Assembly: GCA_036785325.1 (NCBI GenBank)
Contig: JAXIVH010000042.1
Coordinates: 910,200-974,199, forward strand
Reading direction: 5' to 3'
From: Urophycis tenuis
Lineage: Eukaryota; Chordata; Actinopteri; Gadiformes; Phycidae
Length of the DNA stretch: 64,000 nucleotides
Positions 34,224-49,082 of this stretch are shown in pieces. The notes below the pieces were generated by a model that was not told where the DNA came from, made no database searches, and saw only the letters and a program-made list of their open reading frames with translations. Position numbers and translations under genes: made by a program. Position 1 is the first letter of the stretch, and every line of letters begins with the position of its first letter.

Positions 34224-34254
34224 CTCTCTCTATTGATGCAGTGGCTTTGAATGA
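27962..34254 (+). CDS. psmb4: psmb4: 20S proteasome subunit beta type-4 (beta7), 8 exons, complete
   Basis: This is a non-catalytic beta subunit of the 20S core, needed for joining of the two half-proteasomes. Exons 27962-28077, 28416-28542, 31847-31926, 32027-32173, 32256-32337, 32420-32536, 32736-32824, 34242-34254; phases agree throughout and give 256 residues (human 264). Recognisable blocks are NPMVTGTSVLGVKF and the ADMLGSYGSLARFRNISR stretch, followed by the EELLGDGHSY and RRSKMNPLWNT blocks, FLGYVD.LGVAYEAP, the VLYYRDARSYNR segment and SETNWDIAHMVSGFE at the C terminus. The N-terminal propeptide (first ~40 residues, beginning MEASG) is diverged, as expected. Intron 2 holds a Rex3-like LINE whose edge lies within about 20 bases of the donor, plus a large minisatellite. 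Intron 7 is almost entirely an array copying its own donor. The last exon encodes only four residues. Confidence 0.97.
28560..29915 (+). mobile_element. 5'-truncated Rex3/RTE-like LINE in psmb4 intron 2
   Basis: An open reverse-transcriptase frame runs through the element. Motifs are VVPLFKKGDRR, NYRGITLL, GFRPGRGTVDQ, the palm motif A segment FVDLEKAFDRVP, GLRQGCPLSP and the catalytic LLFADDLVLLA, then a C-terminal domain with LRWLGHLVRM. It ends in a GATGGATGGATGG tail (29899-29911), characteristic of Rex3. The endonuclease part is missing, so it is a dead-on-arrival copy, although the polymerase motifs look intact. It begins only about 10-20 bases after the exon-2 donor at 28542. Confidence 0.9.
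29936..30590. other. psmb4 intron 2, unique part
   Basis: No gene is seen. A homopolymer pair, T11 (30483-30494) next to a G run (30540-30551), sits in otherwise unremarkable sequence. Confidence 0.5.
30595..31790. repeat. ~65-bp minisatellite in psmb4 intron 2
   Basis: About 18 copies of a unit made of AGTATAAGAGACAGTTTATA, TAATGGTATACTACAGTAGA and CATAATAGCTTATGTTGTGG, with GTTGATGTAGTGG variants and some deleted units. Block duplications are visible: 30730-30900 recurs at 31370-31520. A stretch after the LINE tail (29912-29935) resembles the unit and may be its founder. The array does not copy either splice site. Confidence 0.93.
31994..32023. repeat. (GT)n microsatellite in psmb4 intron 3
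   Basis: About 15 GT repeats run directly into the acceptor TGTCAG at 32026, so the repeat replaces a normal pyrimidine tract. A similar GT run precedes the acceptor at 32419. Confidence 0.95.
32825..34125. repeat. 22- to 27-bp minisatellite copying the psmb4 exon 7 donor
   Basis: About 55 copies of GTAGGACC(CTCT)CTCACATGGTCAG start exactly at the donor. The exon ends GCCCACATGGTCAG/GTAGGACC, so every unit repeats the last 10-11 exon bases and the donor. Unit length varies in 2- and 4-bp steps through CT repeats. The array fills nearly the whole intron. Confidence 0.96.
34167..34220. repeat. (GT)n microsatellite
   Basis: About 27 GT dinucleotides near the 3' end of psmb4 intron 7, before CTCTCTCTCTATTGATGCAG. 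Confidence 0.96.
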
Positions 34255-34381
34255 GGACTGCGTGGACTCAGCGACCTGATGAGACCACCCCCTCCTGTGA
34301 TGAAACATCACATCACATCAACATCACATCTGTCACATCTGTTCTGTTCTATGCTTCATATCCTGTTTTGTAAAATGAAAA

Positions 34382-34387
34382 AATAAA
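34382..34387 (+). terminator. psmb4 polyadenylation signal AATAAA
   Basis: AATAAA lies 128 bases after the stop codon in an A-rich context. Confidence 0.8.
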
Positions 34388-34429
34388 AAATATTCTGAAC
34401 CTACAATGGATGGAAATACATGTTTACAA

Positions 34430-35067
34430 TAGTACTACAGTATATAGAGTACCACCATAGTACTACAGTATATAGAGCACCACCATAGTACTACGGTATA
34501 TAGAGTACCACCATAGTACTACAGTATATAGAGCACCACCATAGTACTACGGTATATAGAGTACCACCATAGTACTACAGTATATAGAGCACCACCATAG
34601 TACTACGGTATATAGAGTACCACCATAGTTCTACAGTATACAGAGTACCACCATAGTACTACGGTATATAGAGTACCACCATAGTACTACGGTATAGAGT
34701 ACCACCAAAGTTCTACAGTATATAGAGTACCACCATAGTACTACAGTATATAGAGTACCACCATAGTGCTACAGTATATAGAGTACCACCATAGTAGTAC
34801 AGTATATAGAGTACCACCATAGTACTACAGTATTTAGAGTACCACCATAGTACTACGGTATATAGAGTACCACCATAGTACTACGGTATAGAGTACCACC
34901 AAAGTTCTACAGTATATAGAGTACCACCATAGTACTACAGTATATAGAGTACCACCATAGTGCTACAGTATATAGAGTACCACCATAGTAGTACAGTATA
35001 TAGAGTACCACCATAGTACTACAGTATTTAGAGTACCACCATAGTACTACAGTATATAGAGTACCAC
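34430..35067. repeat. 28-bp minisatellite (AGTATATAGAGTACCACCAT), left part
   Basis: About 22 copies of the 28-bp unit AGTATATAGAGTACCACCAT plus AGTACTAC lie downstream of psmb4. A run of several units at 34690-34870 is repeated at 34870-35050. The array is interrupted at 35073 by an LTR element and resumes at 37491. Confidence 0.93.
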
Positions 35068-35072
35068 CATAG

Positions 35073-37485
35073 TGATAGTGAGGAGATTGTTGTTGATGCC
35101 GAAGAACAAGAAGTGAACTCTATATAGGAGCTCTATATAGTTTAAGCTGAAGTTGTTTATTGGTCTTGTACGAGAAGCAGAGGATTTCATCAATCAAGAG
35201 ATTTGTGCGTGAACCTTCCTCAGTTCCTTCCTTCTGCTCCCGGAAACACAGTGTATTACATACAAGTCTCAAACCGGAACAGCATGACAGGAGTGTCCCA
35301 TTCTGATTGGCTTATAATGTATAAACATTACATGTTACTAAGTGTTAGGAAAAATGTTATCTAGCAATGGTACGGTTAGGTTGATCTGACATTCTGAAGA
35401 AGGACATAGTGAAGATTGTATTCCTCTTGGCCACTTTAAGTCTGGCTCTCTGTAACTTGGAGACATAACATAAAGTGATTGAAGGATACACCTACGTCAT
35501 GTCAAATCTGCTTAGTAACATGTAATCTTTATACATTATAAGCCAATCAGAATCATACCATACCAATAAACAACTTCAGCTTAAACTATATAGAGTTCCT
35601 GACACTTCTTGTTCTTCGGCATCACAACAATCTCCTCACTATCAGTTGGCACCCCAGATGGGACTCTCAATAGCACAACACCATTGGTAAGTACAGAATA
35701 TATAATGTATTGTTATATATTGTGTCTTCTCCTGTCGGAGTTTGACGAGAGATCCCGAACTCAAAAAATGTAAATTTGGGGAGATAAACATTTGATTGGC
35801 ATTTGAAAGAAAGAAAAAAACTCACACTCACACTCTCTGGAACTTGGAGACATAACATAAAGTGATTAAAGAATACACCTACGTCTGAAGAAAAAACTCA
35901 GTAATAGTGATGCATGATTGGTAGGTATGAGGGTATGAAGGTATGAGGATGGGCCTGCTGATAGAGGCATGCTCTGACGCTCTGGTTTAGGCATGGCAGG
36001 AGAGAGCAGCAAGAAGAAGGTTATCAGAATGAGTTACTTGGTTTGTACACTACATATAGTAGATTCTTAATCACATTTAAGTTCACATAGTAGTGAATTT
36101 CTCCTAAGGGGGATTAATAAAGGAATATCTTATCTTATCTTATCTTAAGTTCAAATCACATAGTAAAAATAACAGAGTAGCTCCAAAGTCATTGTATTTT
36201 CTTCTCATTAGAATATCCTTTGCAAATCATTACAATGTGTTATTATTGTTTGAAATCATCTCATCATCTACGTGTGTCTGCTGGACATATGAAGAAGAGT
36301 TGACGAGGAAGAGATGGATCCGTACCGCCAGGCTTCGTATGTGTTAGTAACCTCTCCCTGGTCAGTGACTCTCTACTGTGTGAAAGCACATGAGTTGAAG
36401 AACTCTCCTCCTGTCAGCTGATACTACTGGTCATTCTGTAATTCCACTTGGAAAGTTTCATATTTTACCTTCATACATCTAGTCTGGTACTGATTGCTTA
36501 TAATTGCCACACTGAATTGTTATGTATCTTCATCTGTTATGGATTCATGTGTTGTATCAAGTGAGTGTACACCCTTAATTCATCTGGAAGAGAGTAGACT
36601 GTGGGGTTTCCTCTGTGATATTGAGGTTTTTCCCATAGGTTTAGCTCCATGGTTAGAATAGTTAGCCCAGGGGTCTTTTTGCTCTCCCTAGTAAATTGAG
36701 GGGGGGGGGGGGGGTTGGCTTCCTGTAAGTAGGTTCATGTGGCTGTGACTTCCACCATGAGCTCTTCTGAAGCTCCGGTGTTTTAGGGGCTCTTTATCCC
36801 AATGAGGGTCTGCCTCCAGTGGTCCTAGTTGACGGGAAGGTGGGACTCATGGCTCGCATGCTAGATAGGCTGATATGCTATATAAGAGGGGTAAATGTTA
36901 GATCATGATATTATTTGACTCACATGATTCTGTTTTCAGTTGTGTTTTAATTCTACAACACCGTCTTTGTCAACATTGATGCATTTATTTTTATTATCAT
37001 TTATTACATTGTACATTTGATTTCATTGAATTGTTGTAATGTGTGATGTGCTCTGATTCTGATGGCTGATATTTTACTCACCCTTAAGGTGCTAAATCAT
37101 AGTGTATTTATCTTATGATCAATAAGAGGGGATTGTTAGGAAAAATATTATCTAGCAATGGTACGGTTAGGTTGATCTGACATTCTAAAGAAGGACATTC
37201 TTCTTGCTGCTCTCTCCTGCCATGCCTAAACCAGAGCGTCAGAGCATGCCTCTATCAGCAGGCCCATCCTCATACCTTCATACCCTCATAATACCAATCA
37301 TGCATCACTATTACTGAGTTTTTTCTTCAGACGTAGGTGTATTCTTTAATCACTTTATGTTATGTCTCCAAGTTCCAGAGAGTCAGACTTAAAGTCGCCA
37401 AGAGGAATACAATCTTCACTATGTCCTTCTTCAGAATGTCAGATCAACCTAACCGTACCATTGCTAAATAATATATTTCCTAACA
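35073..37485. mobile_element. rearranged LTR retroelement relic with inverted LTR copies
   Basis: The 2.4-kb insertion starts TGATAGTGAGG and ends CCTAACA, flanked by the 5-bp duplication CATAG (35068-35072 and 37486-37490). Both ends are minus-strand LTR sequence. Inside is a plus-strand LTR, 35343-35644 (TGTTAGG...ACTATCA, with CCAAT and AATAAA), followed by a primer-binding-site-like TGGCACCCCAGATGGGAC (35647-35664). Much later a purine tract AATAAGAGGGGAT (37121-37133) precedes a second LTR start at 37134. Sequence at 35827-36016 returns inverted at 37205-37380. There are no coding frames for gag, pol or env. It is best read as one old element nested in, or folded onto, a copy of the same family in the opposite orientation; it is non-functional. 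Confidence 0.75.
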
Positions 37486-37490
37486 CATAG

Positions 37491-37605
37491 TACTACATTG
37501 TACTACAATATATAGAGTACCACCATTGTACTACAGTATATAGAGTACCACCATTGCACTACAGTATATAAAGTACCACCATAGTACTACAGTATATAAA
37601 GTACA
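37491..37605. repeat. 28-bp minisatellite, right part
   Basis: Four further copies of the unit at 34430-35067 (TATATAGAGTACCACCATTG) follow the LTR insertion. Confidence 0.9.
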
Positions 37606-37889
37606 TGTTTACTTTACACCACAACATAGTACCACAGTACACATGAAGACACTGAATTACAATTCAGAATTAAGTTGCTCCAATTCAAATATAGTTCCCT
37701 TTTACAAATGAACATTACATCGCTAATATGAGTCCTTCATATTTATTATGCGACAGCATTGTAAGATGATTGTAAAGTTAATCTGTATACGTATTGTGTC
37801 ATATTACGCATCTCATGTACAAAGGTTCCAAAGCTATGAAGACCTGCGGTGACTCCTGGGCTTTGTAACTGGGCAGACCAGGAAAACAT

Positions 37890-38700
37890 GTCCAATCATA
37901 ATAATACTGGTGTAAAAATGAATGGTTGTCAGCCAATTGAATTAGAGCATTGTCTGGTATCTACGTAGACTGTGGCTCTAAGACCAATGGGAGGAGAGCA
38001 AGCTTTGTCGTCAGGCAGACGGAGCACAGTCGTCCAATCACAAAAACATCTGAAAGAGGATTTTTGCTCTATCTTGGCTCAGGTACTTTGTATTTCTTTA
38101 GTGAAATAACATTTCAGCTATGGTTAATCAATCTGCGCCATGACTACCGCTGTTCTCTTAAAATATGCCAGTGGTGTGTTTTACGGGATAAAACATGCTC
38201 ACTGTCATGCTGTGTGGGCGCTTCAGTCCACGCTAATGCTAGCTAGATAACAGTGCTTTGTAGCCTAAAGGCTGTAAGCTAAGCTAACGGCTAGCTAGTA
38301 TTTCAAACTAATGTCTGCTAAATGTGCTGCTGTTATCCCCGCGAGGTCGGAGCGGGCACCGAACAGCGAGGCGTCCCTTGACGGGAGCTAGGTCGAGGTT
38401 CAGGTTTACAAGGTTGCCAGCGGTGCTAACACGTTGAGCTAACAACACAGTTCGATAATGTTGAGCTAACTACTTAGCTCGTTACTGCAACGTTGAGCTA
38501 ACGACTTAGCATAAGCCAACGCACCGAGCGAACCACTTTGCACAGGGCTAACGCGCCGACTTGCTAACTAGTTATCAGAGGGCTAAGGCGCCGAGCTAAC
38601 CACTTAGCACAGGGCTAACGCGCCGAGCTAACCACTTAGCACAGGGCTAGAGCCGAGCTAGGAGGGCGGGGGTGTAACTCATCTCGGTCACATGACGTGA
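37890..38700 (+). promoter_or_regulatory. putative rfx5 promoter region with CCAAT cluster and CACATGAC motif
   Basis: Four CCAAT pentamers on the plus strand lie within 147 bp (37892, 37933, 37984, 38034), a density typical of NF-Y-driven promoters. Further down, a GC box (GGGCGGGG near 38665) and GTCACATGACGTGA (38687-38700) combine an E-box/CLEAR-type GTCACATGAC with a CRE-like TGACGTGA. Between them, 38450-38650 has loose repeats of GCTAACGCGCCGAGCTAACCACTTAGCACA, relatively CpG-rich. The transcription start is not visible, and the first exon is probably non-coding or begins shortly before 39023. Confidence 0.45.
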
Positions 38701-39022
38701 TAGTGTGTATGAGTGTGTCTTTCTTTCTTGTGTAGTGTGGTTGTTGTGTATTAGTATGTATGTTGAGTATTATTGTGTAGGCTGTGTATCTGTTTGAATA
38801 TCTAATTTTGTGTGTGTTGTGTAGTCATGTGTATTAGTGTTTGGATGTGGTGTGTTGGTCATGCTAGAGAGCCTATGGAGGTGGAGGGTGTCATACATGT
38901 GTATGTAGATATCTATGTATATATGTATATATCATATGTATATCTATTGTGCGCCTCATGTCTCCAGATGGCAGTGAGTGGAGGTTAGGGGCGCTTGGTG
39001 AAGTCATCTGGAGGTAGTCTTG

Positions 39023-44028
<5,006 letters not shown>

Positions 44029-44984
44029 CCGTGGCTGTCCCTTCCTGCTGGTCTCCGTGGTAACCAGCCGTCCCTTCCCGCTGGTGGAAGTCCCCGAGGA
44101 GGACGCATGAAGCCACGTCTCTAGGAGTCCTCTGGACAGCCGTGCTGCATGTCTGTCTCTCCAACCCACTCACCCTCCTGGGCTCTGCATGGTTTTCTTC
44201 CTTCCTCCCTTGTCCCCTCCCTTCCTTACTTAGGTCCTACCTTCCTTCCTTAGCCTGTCTTCCCTCCAGTGCTGGACCCCAGGTGGAGGAGAGGAGACAG
44301 CATGCAGAGAGCCAGTGTTTGTCACGGTGCTTGGAGAGATGATGTGGCTCGGTGTCTCTAAAAGACTGGTCCTGATCCTGGGGCAGGTCCAGTGAGCCAG
44401 GTCTCTGCTGGGGCTTCACAGCCCTTCTATGCAAGTCCAGAACATCGGGTCACTTGAGCATGCGTGTAGAAAGGTGTTGGTGTTTCAATGTTCCTGAGAT
44501 CTTCAGTGCTGACACAGCCAGGAACCGTGCTAATACGTCCACATGTCCATCCCCAGTAGCAAGGACAATACCAAATACTTATCCCCACAACGGGCAGCCA
44601 GTGGAACAACTTTTCCCAGAGCACTGCTGCTTGCTAAAAGGTTGCCTTGGCAACATCTGACATGCTCACAATGTGGTTGGAGGAGGCGGGTCCAGGCTGA
44701 GGTTCCGTTGGGGGCCGTACAATGAGGCCAGAGCAACACCCAGGTTCACCAAGAACAGATTTCACACCTGAATCAGTCAAACCTAAAAGCACAAAGACAA
44801 GTTTATCCTGAATAATCATCTTCTGGTTTTATCAGTTCTATGTTAACAAACACCTCCAGCCAATCCCCACTTCACCACCACACCAACCACAGGACCCGCT
44901 GGTGGGGGTATGACCTCACATTGCACCCTGTTGCTCATGTGGTTGGTGGATCCTCTCTCTATGGGGTATATTCTGACTAGGATA
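44029..44984 (+). other. rfx5 3' UTR and downstream sequence, no further gene seen
   Basis: Unique sequence without an AATAAA. The nearest candidate signal on this strand is AATAAA at 45683-45688, which would give a 3' UTR of about 1.65 kb including the repeat at 44985-45330. This is uncertain. Confidence 0.4.
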
Positions 44985-45330
44985 GAGGGTTTATTCTAGT
45001 TACACTAGGGTATATTCTGACTAGGATAGAGGGTTTATTCTAGTTACACTAGGGTATATTCTGACTAGGATAGAGGGTTTATTCTAGTTACACTAGGGTA
45101 TATTCTGACTAGGCTAAAAGGTTTATTCTGATTAGGCTTTAGGGTATATTCTGGTGGTAGGCTATAGAGTTTATTCTGATGGTAGGCTAGAGGGTAGGAT
45201 ATATTCTGACTGTAGGCTTGAGATGATATTCTGACTAGGCAAGAGTTTCAGGTATATTCTGACTAGGCTAAAGGGTATATTCTTCTTGGGCTATAGGGTT
45301 TATTCTGACTATAGGCTAAAGAGAGAGGGG
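44985..45330. repeat. minisatellite (AGGGTATATTCTGACTAGG)
   Basis: Three regular 51-bp copies of TAGGGTATATTCTGACTAGG / ATAGAGGGTTTATTCTAG are followed by progressively degenerate copies. Confidence 0.88.
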
Positions 45331-45879
45331 GGTGTTGCCAAGGCAATGCAGGGTGTAGATTTGAAGCTGTATTGGTGAAATACCCATAATAACCATAATC
45401 TTATTTATTGAGGTCATCACTTGTTGCCTCCTGAGACTTGTGTACGTTAGCAGGACTACTGGGTCCTGTTAGCATTTAGCTCCTTAGCTAGGCTTGGAGA
45501 GAGCACATGCTAGATGACTACCAGGTCCTGTTAGCATTTAGCTCATTAGCTAGGCTATGAGAGCACTTGCTATAGGACTACCTCGTCTTGTTAGCATTTA
45601 GCTCTTTAGCTAGACTTTGAGAGCACATGCTACAGACTGAACAGTTCTGGCCTGGTCAGCATTGGTGATCCCCGATCAAAATAATAAAATGACAACATTG
45701 CACTGTTTAAATGAAAGAGCCTCCATGTTATGGACTTCATTGTTATATGCATTTTCAGAATTTAACCATAAGTATTTAATATTGAGGTCAAATGCTTTAT
45801 CCTTCCAAAATAGTAGGGAAAAAATGTGTATTTATTGCATTTGGCTAAAGTGAGGTCAAATTAAAGAGAAACAGCTGAA

Positions 45880-46498
45880 GAGAGAGAGACCTTTTGAAGA
45901 AAGAGAGACTTTATGGAGAGAGAGAGACCTTATGAAGAGATAGAGAGAGACCTTAGGGACCTAATGAAGAGAGAGAGATAGAGAGACCGTAAGAGACCCA
46001 ATGAAGAGAGAGAGAGAGACCGTAAGAGACCCAATGAAGAGAGAGAGACCGTAAGAGACCCAATGAAGAGAGAGAGAGAGAGAGACCGTAAGAGACCCAA
46101 TGAAGAGAGAGATAGAGAGACCGTAAGATACCCAATGAAAAGAGAGAGATAGAGAGACCGTAAGATACCCAATGAAGAGAGAGAGAGAGAGACCGTAAGA
46201 GACCCAATGAAGAGAGAGAGACCGTAAGAGACCCAATGAAGAGAGAGAGAGAGACCGTAAGAGACCCAATGAAGAGAGAGATAGAGACCTGAAGAGAGAG
46301 ATAGAGAGACCGTAAGATACCCAATGAAAAGAGAGAGATAGAGAGACCGTAAGATACCCAATGAAGAGAGAGAGATAAAGAGACCCAATGAAGAGAGAGA
46401 GAGAGACCGTAAGAGACCCAATGAAGAGAGAGAGAGAGACCGTAAGAGACCCAATGAAGAGAGAGAGAGAGACCGTAAGAGACCTAATGTAGAGAGAG
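45880..46498. repeat. GA-rich minisatellite (AGAGACCGTAAGAGACCCAATGA)
   Basis: About 20 units of GAGAGAGACCGTAAGAGACC plus CAATGAAGA of variable length lie downstream of rfx5. Confidence 0.92.
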
Positions 46499-47258
46499 GT
46501 GTATAATTCACTGTGGAGCTGTGGCTCACCAAATCAGAAACAGGTGAACTAAAAGATGTGGGGAAGCGGGTGACCTTTGACCCTGTGGACATATTGTTGT
46601 GATGTCACTTCTTTGTTTGTGTTGTCACTTTCCTCTGAAGTCGTCCACTTCGGAACCATCTGGAGCCATTTTGGAACTGCACTAAGTTGAACCACTTGAT
46701 TGATTTGGTTCTCCATGTACCCTGAGCCGCTAACCTGTCAGTCTTGTTGAACTGTGTCCTCTCTGGCCGACCATGAAACACGCTATATTTAAGAACTTGA
46801 AGTTACAAAATGGTTGCATGTTCTTCGTCATGCTTTTGGAGGTGAATAACCACAGGATTTGTTTTGCACTATGTCCTTGTTGTTCCCCTTCCTACTTTGG
46901 AAAGGTGGTCCTGTCGGTGTACTTCAGTGGTTTATATTCCCCTCGCTTGGACAAACCAATACTTATTGCGTGTTTTTGTACTTGGCTGTATCCGCTTGTG
47001 ACATTGCTGTGTTTGCTTTGTTCTACGTGAAAAAGAAATGTATGAGGCAGCCCGAAGGAGCCCAACAGCCACCATGTCAATCTATTTTCCTATGGACTCA
47101 AATACACACTGCTGCTCGGCCCTGCCTCTCTTCTTGAGCCATCTCTGGTGTCCCGCCCCTAGCGGACCACTTCCTGTTGTTGTGCCGTTTGTTAAAATGT
47201 TCAGCTTTAGGACGCCTATCAGCCACCAGCTGAGGCCAGGACCAGCTGTGCCCTCCAG
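46499..47258. other. intergenic, no recognisable gene
   Basis: Open frames up to about 90 codons (for example from 46773) carry no recognisable domain. The hydrophobic-looking translation is not supported by any splice or promoter evidence. Confidence 0.45.
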
Positions 47259-47265
47259 GTAGAGC

Positions 47266-48112
47266 AGTAGACATGCTGTGAGGCTAGAGCAGTCTGATGG
47301 ATAGAAGCACATGTTGAACACCAGAACCAGACATGCTGTGAGGCTAGAGCAGTCTGATGGATAGGAGCACATGTTGAACACCAGAACCAGACATGCTGTG
47401 AGGCTAGAGCAGTCTGATGGATAGGAGCACATGTTGAACACCAGAACCAGACATGCTGTGAGGCTAGAGCAGTCTGATGGATAGGAGCACATGTTGAACA
47501 CCAGAACCAGACATGCTGTGAGGCTAGAGCTGTCTGATGGATAGGAGCACATGTTGAACACCAGAACCAGACATGCTGTGAGACTAGAGCAGTCTGATGG
47601 ATAGGAGCACATGTTGAACACCAGAACCAGACATGCTGTGAGGCTAGAGCAGTCTGATGGATAGGAGCACATGTTGAACACCAGAACCAGACATGCTGTG
47701 AGGCTAGAGCAGTCTGATGGATAGGAGCACATGTTGAACACCAGAACCAGACATGCTGTGAGGCTAGAGCAGTCTGATGGATAGGAGCACATGTTGAACA
47801 CCAGAACCAGACATGCTGTGAGGCTAGAGCAGTCTGATGGATAGGAGCACATGTTGAACACCAGAACCAGACATGCTGTGAGGCTAGAGCAGTCTGATGG
47901 ATAGGAGCACATGTTGAACACCAGAACCAGACATGCTGTGAGACTAGAGCAGTCTGATGGATAGGAGCACATGTTGAACACCAGAACCAGACATGCTGTG
48001 AGGCTAGAGCAGTCTGATGATAGGAGCACATGTTGAACACCAGAACCAGACATGCTGTGAGGCTAGAGCAGTCTGATGGATAGGAGCACATGTTGAACAC
48101 CAGAACCAGACA
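47266..48112. repeat. 60-bp minisatellite, ~14 copies
   Basis: Units start ACATGCTGTGAGGCTAGAGC, continue AGTCTGATGGATAGGAGCAC and end ATGTTGAACACCAGAACCAG. They are nearly identical; one copy has a single-base deletion (48019). Because 60 is divisible by three, long meaningless open frames appear on both strands. Confidence 0.97.
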
Positions 48113-48344
48113 TCACATGTTAGAAGGGCACCAGGACCCAGGAGGACAGTCAACAGCTCCTGCTAATGGTCCGGGGGTCTGGCGCCTCACTGCTCCTTCA
48201 GGAGGACTGCAGCGGTCAGTACCTCTGGACTGAATCTAATTCTCAGTGGACCAAACACCACCGGCCTGCCCTCCAGGTAGGCTGCTGGCTGGGGTTCTCC
48301 GGGACGTGATGATGTGGAAGATAATGTGAAATAACCTACTGTCC

Positions 48345-49082
48345 ACCACATTACCCTGGCTAGTGAGGACCACATTACCCTGGCTAGTGAGAACCACATT
48401 ACCCTGGCTAGTGAGGACCACATTACCCTGGCTAGTGAGGACCACATTACCCTGGCTAGTGAGGACCACATTACCCTGGCTAGTGAGGACCACATTACCC
48501 TGGCTAGTGAGGACTACATTACCCTGGCTAGTGAGGACCACATTACCCTGGCTAGTGAGGACCACATTACCCTGGCTAGTGAGGACCACATTACCCTGGC
48601 TAGTGAGGACCACATTACCCTGGCTAGTGAGGACCACATTACCCTGGCTAGTGAGGACCACATTACCCTGGCTAGTGAGGACCACATTACCCTGGCTAGT
48701 GAGGACCACATTACCCTGGCTAGTGAGAACCACATTACCCTGGCTAGTGAGGACCACATTACCCTGGCTAGTGAGGACCACATTACCCTGGCTAGTGAGG
48801 ACCACATTACCCTGGCTAGTGAGGACCACATTACCCTGGCTAGTGAGGACCACATTACCCTGGCTAGTGAGAACCACATTACCCTGGCTAGTGAGGACCA
48901 CATTACCCTGGCTAGTGAGGACCACATTACCCTGGCTAGTGAGGACCACATTACCCTGGCTAGTGAGGACCACATTACCCTGGCTAGTGAGGACCACATT
49001 ACCCTGGCTAGTGAGGACCACATTACCCTGGCTAGTGAGGACTACATTACCCTGGCTAGTGAGGACCACATAGTGAGGACCA
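48345..49082. repeat. 24-bp minisatellite, ~30 copies
   Basis: Uniform ACCACATTACCCTGGCTAGTGAGG units, with rare GAGAACC and GGACTAC variants. The 24-bp period keeps frames open in all six directions, producing spurious proteins. Confidence 0.97.

Noticed and set aside
46773..47137. Hydrophobic open frames that look like a small membrane protein
   Set aside because: No conserved motif recognised, no splice or promoter context, and overlapping frames are equally open.
47082..49073. Long open frames over 60-bp and 24-bp repeats
   Set aside because: Repeat periods divisible by three create open frames on both strands; no promoter, splice or domain signal.
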